From the NCBI RefSeq assembly GCF_014646135.1, contig NZ_BMMW01000003.1, positions 124,001-188,000 on the forward strand: a stretch of DNA of 64,000 nucleotides, read 5' to 3'. The notes beneath the pieces were generated by a model that had not been told where the DNA came from, did not search any database, and saw only the letters and a program-made list of their open reading frames with translations. The DNA comes from Nocardia camponoti (GTDB lineage Bacteria; Actinomycetota; Actinomycetes; Mycobacteriales; Mycobacteriaceae). Shown piece by piece: positions 28,221-40,523 of this stretch. A program made the position numbers and the translations under genes. Every line of letters starts with the position of its first letter. The first letter of the stretch is position 1.

Positions 28221-29957
28221 ATGGACGCTATGAGCAGAACGAGCTTCGGCGACCAGCTCCAGCAGATGTGGCACACCCGCCCGGTCCGGTTGCCGCGTCA
28301 AGGTCCAATCGCGGGCGTCGCCGCTGGTTTCGGCAGGCGGTACGGCGTCGATCCGGTGCTGGTCCGCGTTGCCTTCGTTGTGTCGACCATTTTCGGCGGT
28401 GCGGGCATTGTGCTGTACCTGCTCGCGTGGCTTGTCCTTGGTTCGGCGGGCAACGAGCCGTCGCCTGCCGAAGCGTGGAACGGGCACCCGCACGGTAGTC
28501 ATTCGCAGACCAAAACCATCGTGCTGATCGTCGCGCTCGCCATCGCGGTGTCGACGATGGGCCCGATGGGACTTGGCCTCGGCGGCTCCGGCGTGATCAG
28601 CATGGGGTTGATGCTCGGCGGCTGGTGGCTGCTGTATTTGCGCCGACCCGAACTACCGCCCGGCGCGGATAGCTATCCGTCAACGGGAGTCGGTGCAACC
28701 GGCTATCCCGGTGCCGCGTACCCGACAACGGTCGGCACACGCGATCCCTATACCGGCTATTCGCCGTATACGAATCTGCCTGACGCGTACGAGCCCGAGC
28801 CGGTCATGCACGTCGACGCGGCCGACACGGTAGTGCTGCACAAGCCGGACGAGAGCCAGGACGCGACCGCCGTACTCGCACGCCCAACGGCAGAACCGAC
28901 CGCCCTCGCGCAGCCCCACACTGACTCCGCAGCAAGCTCGCCTGCCGCGACCAACTCGCCAACTGACTTGGTCAAGCACCAGGCTGACTCCACAGCGAAC
29001 CCGACTGCCGACTTAGCGAAGCAGCCAACCGCCGCCGACCCAGCCACAGCCGACGAGCTTGGCTCAACCGCTCAACCTGACGTGGCAACCAACACAACCG
29101 ACTCCGAATCACCCACGCGCGACCAAGCAGTCAACGCTGTCGACATCACCAAGCTGCCACCAGCTGAACCAGACCAGGCTCGCCCTGACCAAGCCGACGC
29201 GACCAACGACGGCACCCCATCCCCCGACCCCATCACCTGGCACAAGCTCGCACCCCAACGCGACCCCAACGCCCACGCCGAAGTCCCGCATGGCTGGGAC
29301 CCTCTCGCCGTTGCCCCGCTCGCCTGGGAACTCCCCGAACCGGCACCGCAGTACGCCGTCGCCGTCCAACCTGCGCCCAAGCGGCCACGTTCGCGCCTAA
29401 CCCCCATCACGATCGGGCTCGCGATTATCGCCGCCGCGATGGCGGGCGGAGCCGCGGCGGCTGGCGTCGAGTGGATGACTCCGGCGCGCATCGCGGCGAT
29501 CGCTCTCGCGGTTGTCGGCATCGGGCTCGTTGTCGGCGCGTTCTTCCATCGCGGATACGGGTTGCTCGTGCTGATTGGTCCGCTCGCGGGCTTCGTTTTG
29601 CTCGCTGGTCTCATCGGTCCGATCAACTTCAACGATGGCAGCATTGGTGACCAAAAGTGGGCGCCCACTTCAGTTTCGGAGTTGAAGTCCCGTTACGTGA
29701 TGAAGATGGGCTCGGGCACGCTCGATCTACGTAACCTAAATCTCACTGAAAACCGCAGGGTAGAAGTCGAAGTCAACGTGGGCGAAGCGAAAGTGCTTCT
29801 CCCAGAAGGAATGACGGTGCAAACCACGTGCAACATCCTTGACGACAACAGCTCTCGCTGCGTCGATGGACTGAGCGGCCCGAAGACCCCGGGTGCACCC
29901 GTCCTCGACCTACACGTTTCCGTTCACGTCGGCGATGCGGAGGTGTCCCGTGGCTGA
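28221..29957 (+). CDS. PspC/LiaF-like envelope-stress membrane protein
   Basis: A 578-residue protein with an N-terminal PspC domain (PRQGPIAGVAAGFGRRYGVDPVLVRVAFVV, about residues 25-85) and two membrane segments. A long Asp/Pro/Thr/Ala-rich central linker (about 150-400) leads to three to four more membrane segments and a C-terminal LiaF/DUF2154-like beta domain (LDLRNLNLTENRRVEVEVNVGEAKVLLP). Such proteins modulate envelope-stress two-component systems; the divergent kinase with its own PspC domain is the likely partner. ATG 28230 is an equally good start. Confidence 0.8.
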   Translation: MDAMSRTSFGDQLQQMWHTRPVRLPRQGPIAGVAAGFGRRYGVDPVLVRVAFVVSTIFGGAGIVLYLLAWLVLGSAGNEPSPAEAWNGHPHGSHSQTKTIVLIVALAIAVSTMGPMGLGLGGSGVISMGLMLGGWWLLYLRRPELPPGADSYPSTGVGATGYPGAAYPTTVGTRDPYTGYSPYTNLPDAYEPEPVMHVDAADTVVLHKPDESQDATAVLARPTAEPTALAQPHTDSAASSPAATNSPTDLVKHQADSTANPTADLAKQPTAADPATADELGSTAQPDVATNTTDSESPTRDQAVNAVDITKLPPAEPDQARPDQADATNDGTPSPDPITWHKLAPQRDPNAHAEVPHGWDPLAVAPLAWELPEPAPQYAVAVQPAPKRPRSRLTPITIGLAIIAAAMAGGAAAAGVEWMTPARIAAIALAVVGIGLVVGAFFHRGYGLLVLIGPLAGFVLLAGLIGPINFNDGSIGDQKWAPTSVSELKSRYVMKMGSGTLDLRNLNLTENRRVEVEVNVGEAKVLLPEGMTVQTTCNILDDNSSRCVDGLSGPKTPGAPVLDLHVSVHVGDAEVSRG

Positions 29958-30156
29958 GGAAATCAAAAAGCGCCGATCGCCGTCAATCCCCATGTTGCTC
30001 ACCGGAATTCTCGCGCTGACGCTCGCAACCTGGGTTTTCCTCGGCACCCCAACCCCATCCAATGCTGGCGTGCTCCCAGTCGGCTGGACCGTCGTCAGTG
30101 TGGCGACTGTCGTCGGCCTGCTGCTTGTCCTGAACCCTCGTCGCCATCGCAGGTAG
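29950..30156 (+). CDS. Small two-helix membrane protein
   Basis: A 68-residue protein with a basic start (VAEEIKKRRS), two membrane segments (about 15-31 and 44-60) and a basic C-terminus. The GTG start lies eight bases inside the end of the PspC/LiaF-like gene, so it is translationally coupled to it and probably functions with it. Not assigned to a known family. Confidence 0.65.
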   Translation: MAEEIKKRRSPSIPMLLTGILALTLATWVFLGTPTPSNAGVLPVGWTVVSVATVVGLLLVLNPRRHRR

Positions 30157-30166
30157 GCAAACAAAA

Positions 30167-30203
30167 AAGTGGCCGTGCCCCGCAATCGGGGGCACGGCCA
30201 CTT
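30167..30203. terminator. Strong intrinsic terminator shared by guaA and the PspC operon
   Basis: AAGTGGCCGTGCCCC (30167-30181) pairs with GGGGCACGGCCACTT (30189-30203), 15 bp, around a 7-base loop. On the - strand the stem is followed by a run of six T, making it a classical terminator for guaA. The stem can also end the opposing transcript. Confidence 0.85.
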
Positions 30204-30208
30204 CCTAA

Positions 30209-31790
<1,582 letters not shown>

Positions 31791-31895
31791 AGTTTAGTGA
31801 GCGGTGACCATCGATGATCACTCGGTGTCGATGCCGCGCACATGCGGCTGTGATTCCGTGCGCGCGCCGCCAACGGGCTGGCTATCCTCGTGCAC

Positions 31896-32693
31896 GTGCC
31901 ATTCGCCCGCGCGATCGATGCCGACATTCACTACGAGGACAGCGGTGGCGCGGGCCCTGTCGTTTTGCTAGCCCACGAGTTCTTCATGGACCGCACCATG
32001 TTCGCCTCGCAAACCGCGGCACTCGCACCGGAATTTCGGATCGTTTCGTGGGATGCGCGCGGTCATGGCCGCACGCGCGACCAGCGGTTGCCTTTCACGT
32101 ACTGGACCTCGGCGCGCGACGCGCTCACGGTGCTCGACACCATCGGCGCTGAGCGCGCGATTGTGGGCGGTACCGCACAAGGGGGCTTTACGGCATTACG
32201 CGCCGCGCTTGTCGCACCGGAACGCGTTGCCGCGTTGATCTTGATCAGCACCGAGGCGCACGGCCCGACGCCCGAACAGTCCAAGGCGACGCAGCGCTTT
32301 CTCGACGAGTGGCGCGACCCAGGTTCCCGCGAATCGGCCGCGGTCCGCCTCGCCGACTGGCTCATCGGCGACGACGAGTGGTACCGCAAAATCTGGACTC
32401 GACGCTGGATCGGCGAAGCCCATCACGGCCTCGACGCCGCCGTCGGCTGCCTGCTTGGCCGCGACTCGATCCTCGACCGCATCGCCGAGATCACCTGCCC
32501 GGTCCTGCTGATTCACGCCACTCACAGCGGCATCGCCGACGACCGCGCGCGCCTGCTCGCCGAAGTGCTCAACGCGACCTACGTCGAAGTCGAAGGTGCC
32601 CGGCTCGCGGTGACGATGACCCACCCCGAGCCGGTCAACGCCGCGATCACGAAATTCCTCCGCGATCGCGTCGCGCTGACCAACGCACGCTAA
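31896..32693 (+). CDS. Alpha/beta-hydrolase-fold protein with lost catalytic residues
   Basis: The 265-residue protein clearly has the hydrolase fold (WDARGHGRT after strand 5; THPEPVNAAITKFL at the end), but the active site is degenerate. The nucleophile elbow is G-T-A-Q-G, with Ala94 where Ser should be. The GHxxxLTHPE-type segment reads RLAVTMTHPE, lacking the catalytic His, and the oxyanion HG is HE. The acid position (ATHSGIADD) is also unusual. It may be a non-enzymatic binding protein. A TATCCT hexamer (31883-31888) seven bases before GTG 31896 supports a leaderless start; GTG 31890 is the alternative. It abuts guaB3 tail to tail. Confidence 0.75.
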   Translation: MPFARAIDADIHYEDSGGAGPVVLLAHEFFMDRTMFASQTAALAPEFRIVSWDARGHGRTRDQRLPFTYWTSARDALTVLDTIGAERAIVGGTAQGGFTALRAALVAPERVAALILISTEAHGPTPEQSKATQRFLDEWRDPGSRESAAVRLADWLIGDDEWYRKIWTRRWIGEAHHGLDAAVGCLLGRDSILDRIAEITCPVLLIHATHSGIADDRARLLAEVLNATYVEVEGARLAVTMTHPEPVNAAITKFLRDRVALTNAR

Positions 32694-33848
32694 TTAGCGA
32701 ACGGAAAGCCCAACCTTCTGGAATTCCTTGAGGTCGCTGTAGCCGGCCTTGGCCATCGAACGACGAAGGCCGCCAACGAGATTCAGCGAACCGAACGGGT
32801 CGTCGGACGGGCCGTAGAGCACGCGATCCAGGCTCGGCCGTGCGGGAACGCCAGCTTCGCCGTCGAGCCAGGTCTCATCGACGGGCAGGAACGACCCACG
32901 CGGCACCGACGGGTGCGCGGTCGCCGACGGCCAGTACCAGCCGTGACCAGGCGCTTCGGCAGCCGCCGACAGCGGAACGCCGAGCATCACGGCGTCGGCA
33001 CCGCAGGCGATGGCCTTGGCAAGCTGACCCGAAGTCGCGATGTCGCCGTCGGCGATCACGTGGACGTAGCGACCACCGGTCTCGTCGAGGTAGTCGCGAC
33101 GGGCAGCGGCCGCGTCGGCGATGGCGGTGGCCATCGGGACGCCAATGCCGAGCACCTCGCCGGTCGTGGTCGCGCCCGGGTAGGAGCCGTAACCGACGAT
33201 GACGCCAGCCGCGCCAGTGCGCATCAGGTGCAGCGCGGTGCGGTGGTCGCTGACACCACCCGCGACGACGGGCACGTCGAGTTCGGCGATGAAGGTCTTG
33301 AGGTTAAGCGGCTCTTCCCCACCGACGTGCTCGGCCGAGATGATCGTGCCCTGCACAACAAGCAGGTCGATACCTGCCTGAACCAGCGCGGGAGTGAGCG
33401 CGCGCGCGTTCTGCGGGCTTACGCGCACCGACGTGGTGACGCCAGCGGCACGCACCTGCGCGACCGCGGCAGCGAGCAGGTCGGGCTGCATCGGCGCGGC
33501 GTGCAGCTCCTGTAGGAAGCTGATCGCCTGTTCGTAGCTGCCCTTGTCGACGAGCGCGATGAGCTGCTCGATCTTGTCGGCGACGTTGGCGTGGCGAGCC
33601 CACAGCCCCTCGCCGTTGATGACGCCAAGGCCACCAAGGCGACCGAGCTCAATCGCGAATTCCGGCGAAACGAGCGCGTCGGTTGGGTGCGCGACGACCG
33701 GGATCTCAAAGCGGTACGCATCGAGCTGCCACGCCACCGAAACCAGCTGCGATGAGCGGGTTCGACGCGAAGGCACGATGTCGACGTCGTCGAGTTCATA
33801 CACCCGACGAGCAACGCGGCCCATCCCAATTTCCACCATGTCGCGCAC
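32694..33848 (-). CDS. guaB3: GuaB3-family IMP dehydrogenase-like protein
   Basis: A 384-residue TIM-barrel protein of the GuaB3 group (VEIGMGRVARRVYELDDVDIVPSRRTRSS), lacking the CBS domains of true IMP dehydrogenase. Actinobacterial members are conserved next to guaB2, as here (Rv3410c-Rv3411c order). Whether they are enzymes of purine metabolism in this group is not settled. AGGGAG upstream fits a GTG start at 33848; ATG 33839 matches the mycobacterial start. It lies 112 bases downstream of guaB2 and converges on the pseudo-hydrolase gene with no spacer. Confidence 0.9.
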   Translation of the reverse strand: MRDMVEIGMGRVARRVYELDDVDIVPSRRTRSSQLVSVAWQLDAYRFEIPVVAHPTDALVSPEFAIELGRLGGLGVINGEGLWARHANVADKIEQLIALVDKGSYEQAISFLQELHAAPMQPDLLAAAVAQVRAAGVTTSVRVSPQNARALTPALVQAGIDLLVVQGTIISAEHVGGEEPLNLKTFIAELDVPVVAGGVSDHRTALHLMRTGAAGVIVGYGSYPGATTTGEVLGIGVPMATAIADAAAARRDYLDETGGRYVHVIADGDIATSGQLAKAIACGADAVMLGVPLSAAAEAPGHGWYWPSATAHPSVPRGSFLPVDETWLDGEAGVPARPSLDRVLYGPSDDPFGSLNLVGGLRRSMAKAGYSDLKEFQKVGLSVR

Positions 33849-33960
33849 TGCGGCTCCCTGCTTGTCGGGCGCGCATGCGCGCGCATTTGGCGAGAAGGTC
33901 CTCGCATGACTGTGCGCCGGGAGATCTTCGCCCCCCGGCGCACAAACGGATCTAGTGTAC

Positions 33961-36107
<2,147 letters not shown>

Positions 36108-36220
36108 TTTCTTACGCGCGAGCGTCGCGAGCATCGGAACAGGTCACGCACTATTCCGGCGCCCGCGACGTTTTTACGTTCGCAACCCTCACGCGCATAA
36201 GCCCTCACGCACACATAGGC

Positions 36221-36252
36221 GAAGGCCCCGAACCAGGTGGTTCGGGGCCTTC
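36221..36252. terminator. Perfect 14-bp hairpin between DUF5319 and rsdA
   Basis: GAAGGCCCCGAACC (36221-36234) pairs exactly with GGTTCGGGGCCTTC (36239-36252) with a 4-base loop. It lies between convergent genes and probably ends both transcripts. Confidence 0.7.
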
Positions 36253-36292
36253 TGCGCTAAACGGCGACGCTGTGACATGAATCGCTAAGCGA

Positions 36293-37393
36293 TCATCGCG
36301 GCAACGGTGCAACCGGCTGCTGCGGAACTGCGGTCGGAATCGGCGCGATCGTCGCGGCGGTCGGTACCGGGACCAACGTCGGCAACGCGGTCGGCACGAC
36401 GGGAACCGACGACGGAGCCGCCGTCGGTACAGTGACCGGCGGCGGTTCGGCGATTGTCGTTGGCGGCAGCGATGGTTGCGTTGTCACCGGTGGAACCGTT
36501 GTCACCGGTGGAGGCGTGGTGACCGGCGGTTCCGTCGTTTCCGGCGGTGCGACGGGCCTGGTGTCCGGCGGAGTGGTCGGCAATGTGGTCACCGGCGGCT
36601 GCGTCGGTTTGTCGGAACTGCCAGGGCCGCCCGTAATGGTCGGATCAACCCCGGTACCAGGCGCGACGGGCGCGGTGGTGCTACCCGGGCTGGTTGGGCC
36701 CTGCTGCGAACCAGGCGGTGTCGGCTTCGGCGTCGCGGGCGGCAACGTGGTCTTGGGCAGCTGCGCGCCAATTTCGGGAGCAACCTTCATCAACTGCTCT
36801 CGAAGCTGATGCCAGCGCGCGGCGAGGTCGTCGCGCTTGCCCGGATCGTTGACCTGACCAGCCGCGTTCGACGCCTGTTCAAGCAGCGCCTTGGCCTGCT
36901 CAGGGTTGCCCTGGGCGATCAGGTTCTGCGCGGCGACAAGGTCGCCGTCGGCTTGCGCGACAACGGTCGACTGCGCCTGCTCACTGAAGACGACCTCCTT
37001 GACCTTCCACAACGCGTCGCCGGGGGCGGCGTTGTAGGAGAGCCCGGTAAGTCCACCAAAAACCACAGCGAGTGCGGCGGCCGACGCGAGCAGCGGACGA
37101 ACCAGCCGCAGCCGACCGCGTGAAGAAGCGCCAACTCGCACCCCACGCGCGCCGATTTCCTGATTGACCGCGGCGAACACGGTGTCGAGGTTCGGACCCG
37201 CGGGCATCGGGGTGGACAGCAGCTCGCCTCGCCAATCCGCGAGCAACGAGGCAAGCTGGAATTCCTCGGGGCTGTTGGTATGAACCAGCCCGTCGCTGGC
37301 GATCGCATCGATCAGCGCATCGTCGCCGCGTACCGCCGCGATGTCGACCGGACCGGAATCACCGGCATCATCGACCTCACCAGCCCTAGCCAT
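36293..37393 (-). CDS. rsdA: Anti-sigma-D factor RsdA
   Basis: The 366-residue protein has the RsdA N-terminal sigma-D-binding segment (GDSGPVDIAAVRGDDALIDAIASDGL), one membrane helix (about residues 100-120) and an exported domain. A long Pro/Thr/Val-rich tail follows. Homologue of Rv3413c. It holds sigma D inactive at the membrane until regulated proteolysis. Its ATG at 37393 overlaps the sigD stop region by eight bases, so the two are co-translated. The exported tail is low-complexity and varies among species. Confidence 0.9.
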   Translation of the reverse strand: MARAGEVDDAGDSGPVDIAAVRGDDALIDAIASDGLVHTNSPEEFQLASLLADWRGELLSTPMPAGPNLDTVFAAVNQEIGARGVRVGASSRGRLRLVRPLLASAAALAVVFGGLTGLSYNAAPGDALWKVKEVVFSEQAQSTVVAQADGDLVAAQNLIAQGNPEQAKALLEQASNAAGQVNDPGKRDDLAARWHQLREQLMKVAPEIGAQLPKTTLPPATPKPTPPGSQQGPTSPGSTTAPVAPGTGVDPTITGGPGSSDKPTQPPVTTLPTTPPDTRPVAPPETTEPPVTTPPPVTTVPPVTTQPSLPPTTIAEPPPVTVPTAAPSSVPVVPTALPTLVPVPTAATIAPIPTAVPQQPVAPLPR

Positions 37394-37964
37394 ACATCTC
37401 ACCTGCCCTCGCCACTTGTGACTTCAGTTTCGCGAGCGCCCGGTGTTGGGCCACTCGTATCGCTCCCGCCGTGCTGCCTACTGCGACGGCGGTTTCCTCT
37501 GCTGACAGACCCACAACCAGGCGCAAGATCAGGATTTCTCGGTGTTTCTCGGGGAGGGTGGCTAGCAGAGTGTTCATCTGCCTGCTCGTCTCCGAGTCGA
37601 GAGCTCGCTGTTCGGGTCCGTGGTCGGTGGATATGACATCTGGTACTTCGGCCATTGCCTCCGCCTTGTTACGGGCGGCGTTGCGATGGGCGTCGGCGAC
37701 CTTGTGCGAGGCGATTCCGTAGACAAACGCCATGAACGGCCGACCCTGATCCTGATATCGGGGCAGGGCGGTCATCACAGCTAGACAGACCTCTTGTGCA
37801 ACGTCGTCTGCGGAGAGCTGTCCGCGCTCCGCAGCCCCGATCCGTGCCCTGCAGTAGCGAACCACCAAGGGACGAACCAGTTCCAGTACCCGAGCTAAAG
37901 CGGATCTGTCGCCCTGCGCAGCCGCAGCGACGGCGAGGTCCAACTCTTCGCCCATATGCGTCAT
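37386..37964 (-). CDS. sigD: ECF sigma factor SigD
   Basis: A 192-residue extracytoplasmic-function sigma factor. Region 2 is VLELVRPLVVRYCRARIG ... DDVAQEVCLAVMTALPRYQDQGRPFMAFVYGIASHKVADAHR, and region 4 is LPEKHREILILRLVVGLSAEETAVAVGSTAGAIRVAQHRALAKLK. Genomic context (rsdA downstream, DUF5319 and guaB2 beyond) identifies it as SigD (Rv3414c). ATG 37964 has an AGGAAA-like ribosome site; ATG 37955 is also possible. Confidence 0.93.
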   Translation of the reverse strand: MTHMGEELDLAVAAAAQGDRSALARVLELVRPLVVRYCRARIGAAERGQLSADDVAQEVCLAVMTALPRYQDQGRPFMAFVYGIASHKVADAHRNAARNKAEAMAEVPDVISTDHGPEQRALDSETSRQMNTLLATLPEKHREILILRLVVGLSAEETAVAVGSTAGAIRVAQHRALAKLKSQVARAGEMYG

Positions 37965-38093
37965 CGTCAGAGATTTTCCTGGCGTTACGAGTGGCGCGGT
38001 CAACTGTGACCGAGCTTCCACCGAAGGGGTGGAACGGAATCAACAATAGCGACCCTGGCCGGGGTCGCTATCTGGCCGGTGAGTACTCGCGAG

Positions 38094-38921
38094 TCAGTTT
38101 GGGACGAACGTCCCACCTAGGTTCGCGAGACGCGCCGCGTGAGCTGCAGCTTCCTCAGTAGCCTGCACGGCGGCCGCCCCTTCGCAAACGCCCGCACGCA
38201 GCATCGCGGTCGCCCATCGCAGCGGCAAAAGCGCGTGTTCGGCGCACGTGGCGTCGACTTCGGCGGCCAATTTCGCCGATTGTGCGAGATCACCAACGGC
38301 GGCCGTCGACGCCGCGACGAGCAGCGCCGACTTCACCTGATGCCGCACCGACGACATCGCGGCCGCGAGTTCGACACCACGTCGCGCGTCGACGAGTGCG
38401 TCGCCCCCGCGACCGCCCGCCAACGCGGTCTCGGCGCGCACCCAGTGCCAACGCACCCGCGCGCGCGACGGCGCTTCGGCGAGCAACGGCTCAACGCGAC
38501 CGAGCAACCGCGACGCGAGCGCGAGTCGGCCGATGCCCAGCGCGTCGGCGGCCAGACCGGTGTAGGCGTCACAGAGTGGTTCGGCTCGCACGCTTGTGGG
38601 TAAGTCAATCGCGAGCGCGGCAGCGCGACCGTCGTAGGTCGCGGCGGCACGATGTCCGCCGAGCTGTCGCATCAGCGAGGCGCGGGTCGAATCGACGAGC
38701 GAGCGCAGCGCCGGATCGATGCGCGCCCGCGTAAGCACCGATAGGTCGGCGCGAGCGGCGGCGTAGCGGCCCTGACCTGCGAGGGCGACAGCGCGATGCC
38801 ACCGGTCGCGTGGCGTTGCCGGAATCGGCAATCGGTCAGCTGCCCGACCCGGTCGCGGTCCGAAAGCTGTCATTTCGAGGATTTCAGAATCGATTTCCGC
38901 GGGTGAGGCCGTTGTACGCAC
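38094..38921 (-). CDS. Conserved helical-repeat protein (Rv3415c-like)
   Basis: A 275-residue, Ala/Arg/Leu-rich, all-helical protein in the position of Rv3415c, between sigD and whiB3. The middle resembles tetratricopeptide-type helix pairs (RWHRAVALAGQGRYAAARADLSVL). No signal peptide or membrane segment. Function unknown. The GTG at 38921 is used; an ATG 48 bases inside (38873, MTAFGPRPGRA) is also plausible. Confidence 0.7.
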   Translation of the reverse strand: MRTTASPAEIDSEILEMTAFGPRPGRAADRLPIPATPRDRWHRAVALAGQGRYAAARADLSVLTRARIDPALRSLVDSTRASLMRQLGGHRAAATYDGRAAALAIDLPTSVRAEPLCDAYTGLAADALGIGRLALASRLLGRVEPLLAEAPSRARVRWHWVRAETALAGGRGGDALVDARRGVELAAAMSSVRHQVKSALLVAASTAAVGDLAQSAKLAAEVDATCAEHALLPLRWATAMLRAGVCEGAAAVQATEEAAAHAARLANLGGTFVPN

Positions 38922-39487
38922 GGCCCGACTGTATCCGGGGCCGTTCGCGGCGCTCGACAGCTACTAATCAGCATTTCTTCGGGGTATCGATGTTGCCAGT
39001 AGGTAAAACTCCGCTCGCGCGCAACGCTCAACCAATGGTTCGAATTCATATGCGTTTCGCGCAATTAACCTAAACGCCCTGTTTGCGCCATCTTTGGGGT
39101 AACACCGAACCTAACGGTTTGTGATCCAGTTCACCCGAGTCGGCGGCGAAACGCGGACCCAATCCAACGACTGACCGGCGCGACCTGGGGAAACGCCCAA
39201 TCCGACCGACACGCCGGAGGGAACGATCCATAGCCAACCGAACAGTATGGATCGCACGAATGTGAAATGTAAACAGAACGCAGGTTAAATTTCAGCTTCG
39301 AGCATTTGTGGAAGCAATGCGTCGAACTATTGACGGAAATTCCCGCGTGCCCCTAACGTAGCTCATCGTCACCTCGGGCGCCGCGCGAAATCGCAGCATC
39401 CGGCGTGGCACGTCAGGCACCGTCGAAAGACCTGCCACACCGTCGCTCGACAACGCTGACGAGCTCGCGCATCACGAGGAGTTCACT
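38922..39487. other. Long non-coding region upstream of the whiB3-like gene
   Basis: About 565 bases without a credible gene. It contains a Crp/GlxR-like palindrome at 39120-39135. AT-richer stretches lie around 38990-39070 and 39240-39320. Directly before the gene is a GAGGAG ribosome site (39476-39481). Such a long leader and upstream region fits a multiply regulated transcription factor gene. Confidence 0.6.
39120..39135. promoter_or_regulatory. Crp/GlxR-like binding site
   Basis: TGTGATCCAGTTCACC matches the cAMP-receptor consensus TGTGA-N6-TCACA with one mismatch in the outer position. It lies 350 bases upstream of the whiB3-like start and about 200 bases from the divergent gene. Confidence 0.55.
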
Positions 39488-39781
39488 ATGCCCATGCCCA
39501 CCCACCTTCCCGGCCCCAACGCCGATGTCTGGGATTGGCAGATGCGCGGTTCTTGCCGCGGCCAGGATTCCGCGGTCTTCTTCCACCCCGACGGCGAGCG
39601 TGGCCGCGCACGCACCGCGCGCGAAATGCGCGCCAAGGAAATCTGCCGGGCATGCCCGGTGCTCATGCAGTGCCGCACCCACGCGTTGAAGGTGTCGGAG
39701 CCCTATGGCATTTGGGGCGGCATGTCCGAGACCGAGCGTGAGATGCACGCGCGTCGCAACCGTCGTCGGATGGCTGTCTAG
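39488..39781 (+). CDS. whiB3: WhiB-family Fe-S transcription factor (WhiB3-like)
   Basis: A 97-residue WhiB protein with four cluster-binding cysteines (Cys23, Cys53, Cys56, Cys62) and the GIWGG turn near residue 74. A basic C-terminal tail (RRNRRRMAV) could contact DNA. It binds a [4Fe-4S] cluster and acts with the primary sigma factor, responding to redox conditions. Position next to the Rv3415c-like gene, sigD and groEL1 fits WhiB3. GAGGAG lies six bases before the ATG. Confidence 0.88.
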   Translation: MPMPTHLPGPNADVWDWQMRGSCRGQDSAVFFHPDGERGRARTAREMRAKEICRACPVLMQCRTHALKVSEPYGIWGGMSETEREMHARRNRRRMAV

Positions 39782-39904
39782 CCAGTCGGCAATTCTTTCC
39801 CATCCGCCCGGCGGGCCGCGCCGAATCCCTAGCAAACAGCTAGCTTTCGGCCAAACCACCCCCGGGCGGAAGGAGGTTATTCCGGCGCGCTAAGTTCGTG
39901 ACCG

Positions 39905-40522
39905 ATGACACAGAATGGGTTCCGACGCGAAGCCTTCCCACCTACCGTGGATTCTGCGCCTTCCCAGCGCGCTGCTGAAGGCATCGAGCTATCTGCCCTG
40001 CTCCTGCGTTGCGGGCAGGCCGACCAACAAGCATTCGCCGAACTCTACGACCGCACTAGCGCGCGCGTATTCGGCCTCATCCTGCGCGTCTTGCACGATC
40101 CCGGCTACGCCGAGGAGACAACGCAGGAGGTCTACCTCCAAGTCTGGCGCACCGCAACCACCTTCGACCCTGCGAAGGGTTCAGCGGTTACGTGGCTAAT
40201 GACGCTTGCCCACCGTCGCGCTGTCGACCGGGTTCGCGCCGAGCACGCCCACACCCAACGCGAAGTCGCCTACGGGATAAGGGCGCTCGGCCACGAATTC
40301 GACGAGGTCACCGAGGAGGTGGAACGCAGACTTGAACAACAGGCCGTCGTCGCGGGGTTGGAGAAACTCACTCACACTCAGCGCGAGGCCATTTCGCTCG
40401 CCTACTACGGCGGGCGTACCTATTCCGAGGTGGCAAGTTACCTCGGGATCGGATTGCCAACAGTGAAGTCCCGAATTCGGGACGGCTTGACACGACTGAA
40501 GAAAAGTTTGGGGGTGACGTGA
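39905..40522 (+). CDS. SigK-like ECF sigma factor
   Basis: A 205-residue ECF sigma factor. The sequence AFAELYDRTSARVFGLILRVLHDPGYAEETTQEVYLQVWRTATTFD and the region-4 stretch THTQREAISLAYYGGRTYSEVASYLGIGLPTVKSRIRDGLTRLKK closely resemble mycobacterial SigK. Its classical partner RskA is a membrane protein, but here the following gene is only a short soluble remnant. Located between whiB3 and groEL1 rather than at the usual sigK-rskA place. No strong ribosome site; the ATG at 39905 may be leaderless. Confidence 0.85.
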   Translation: MTQNGFRREAFPPTVDSAPSQRAAEGIELSALLLRCGQADQQAFAELYDRTSARVFGLILRVLHDPGYAEETTQEVYLQVWRTATTFDPAKGSAVTWLMTLAHRRAVDRVRAEHAHTQREVAYGIRALGHEFDEVTEEVERRLEQQAVVAGLEKLTHTQREAISLAYYGGRTYSEVASYLGIGLPTVKSRIRDGLTRLKKSLGVT

Positions 40523-40523
40523 G

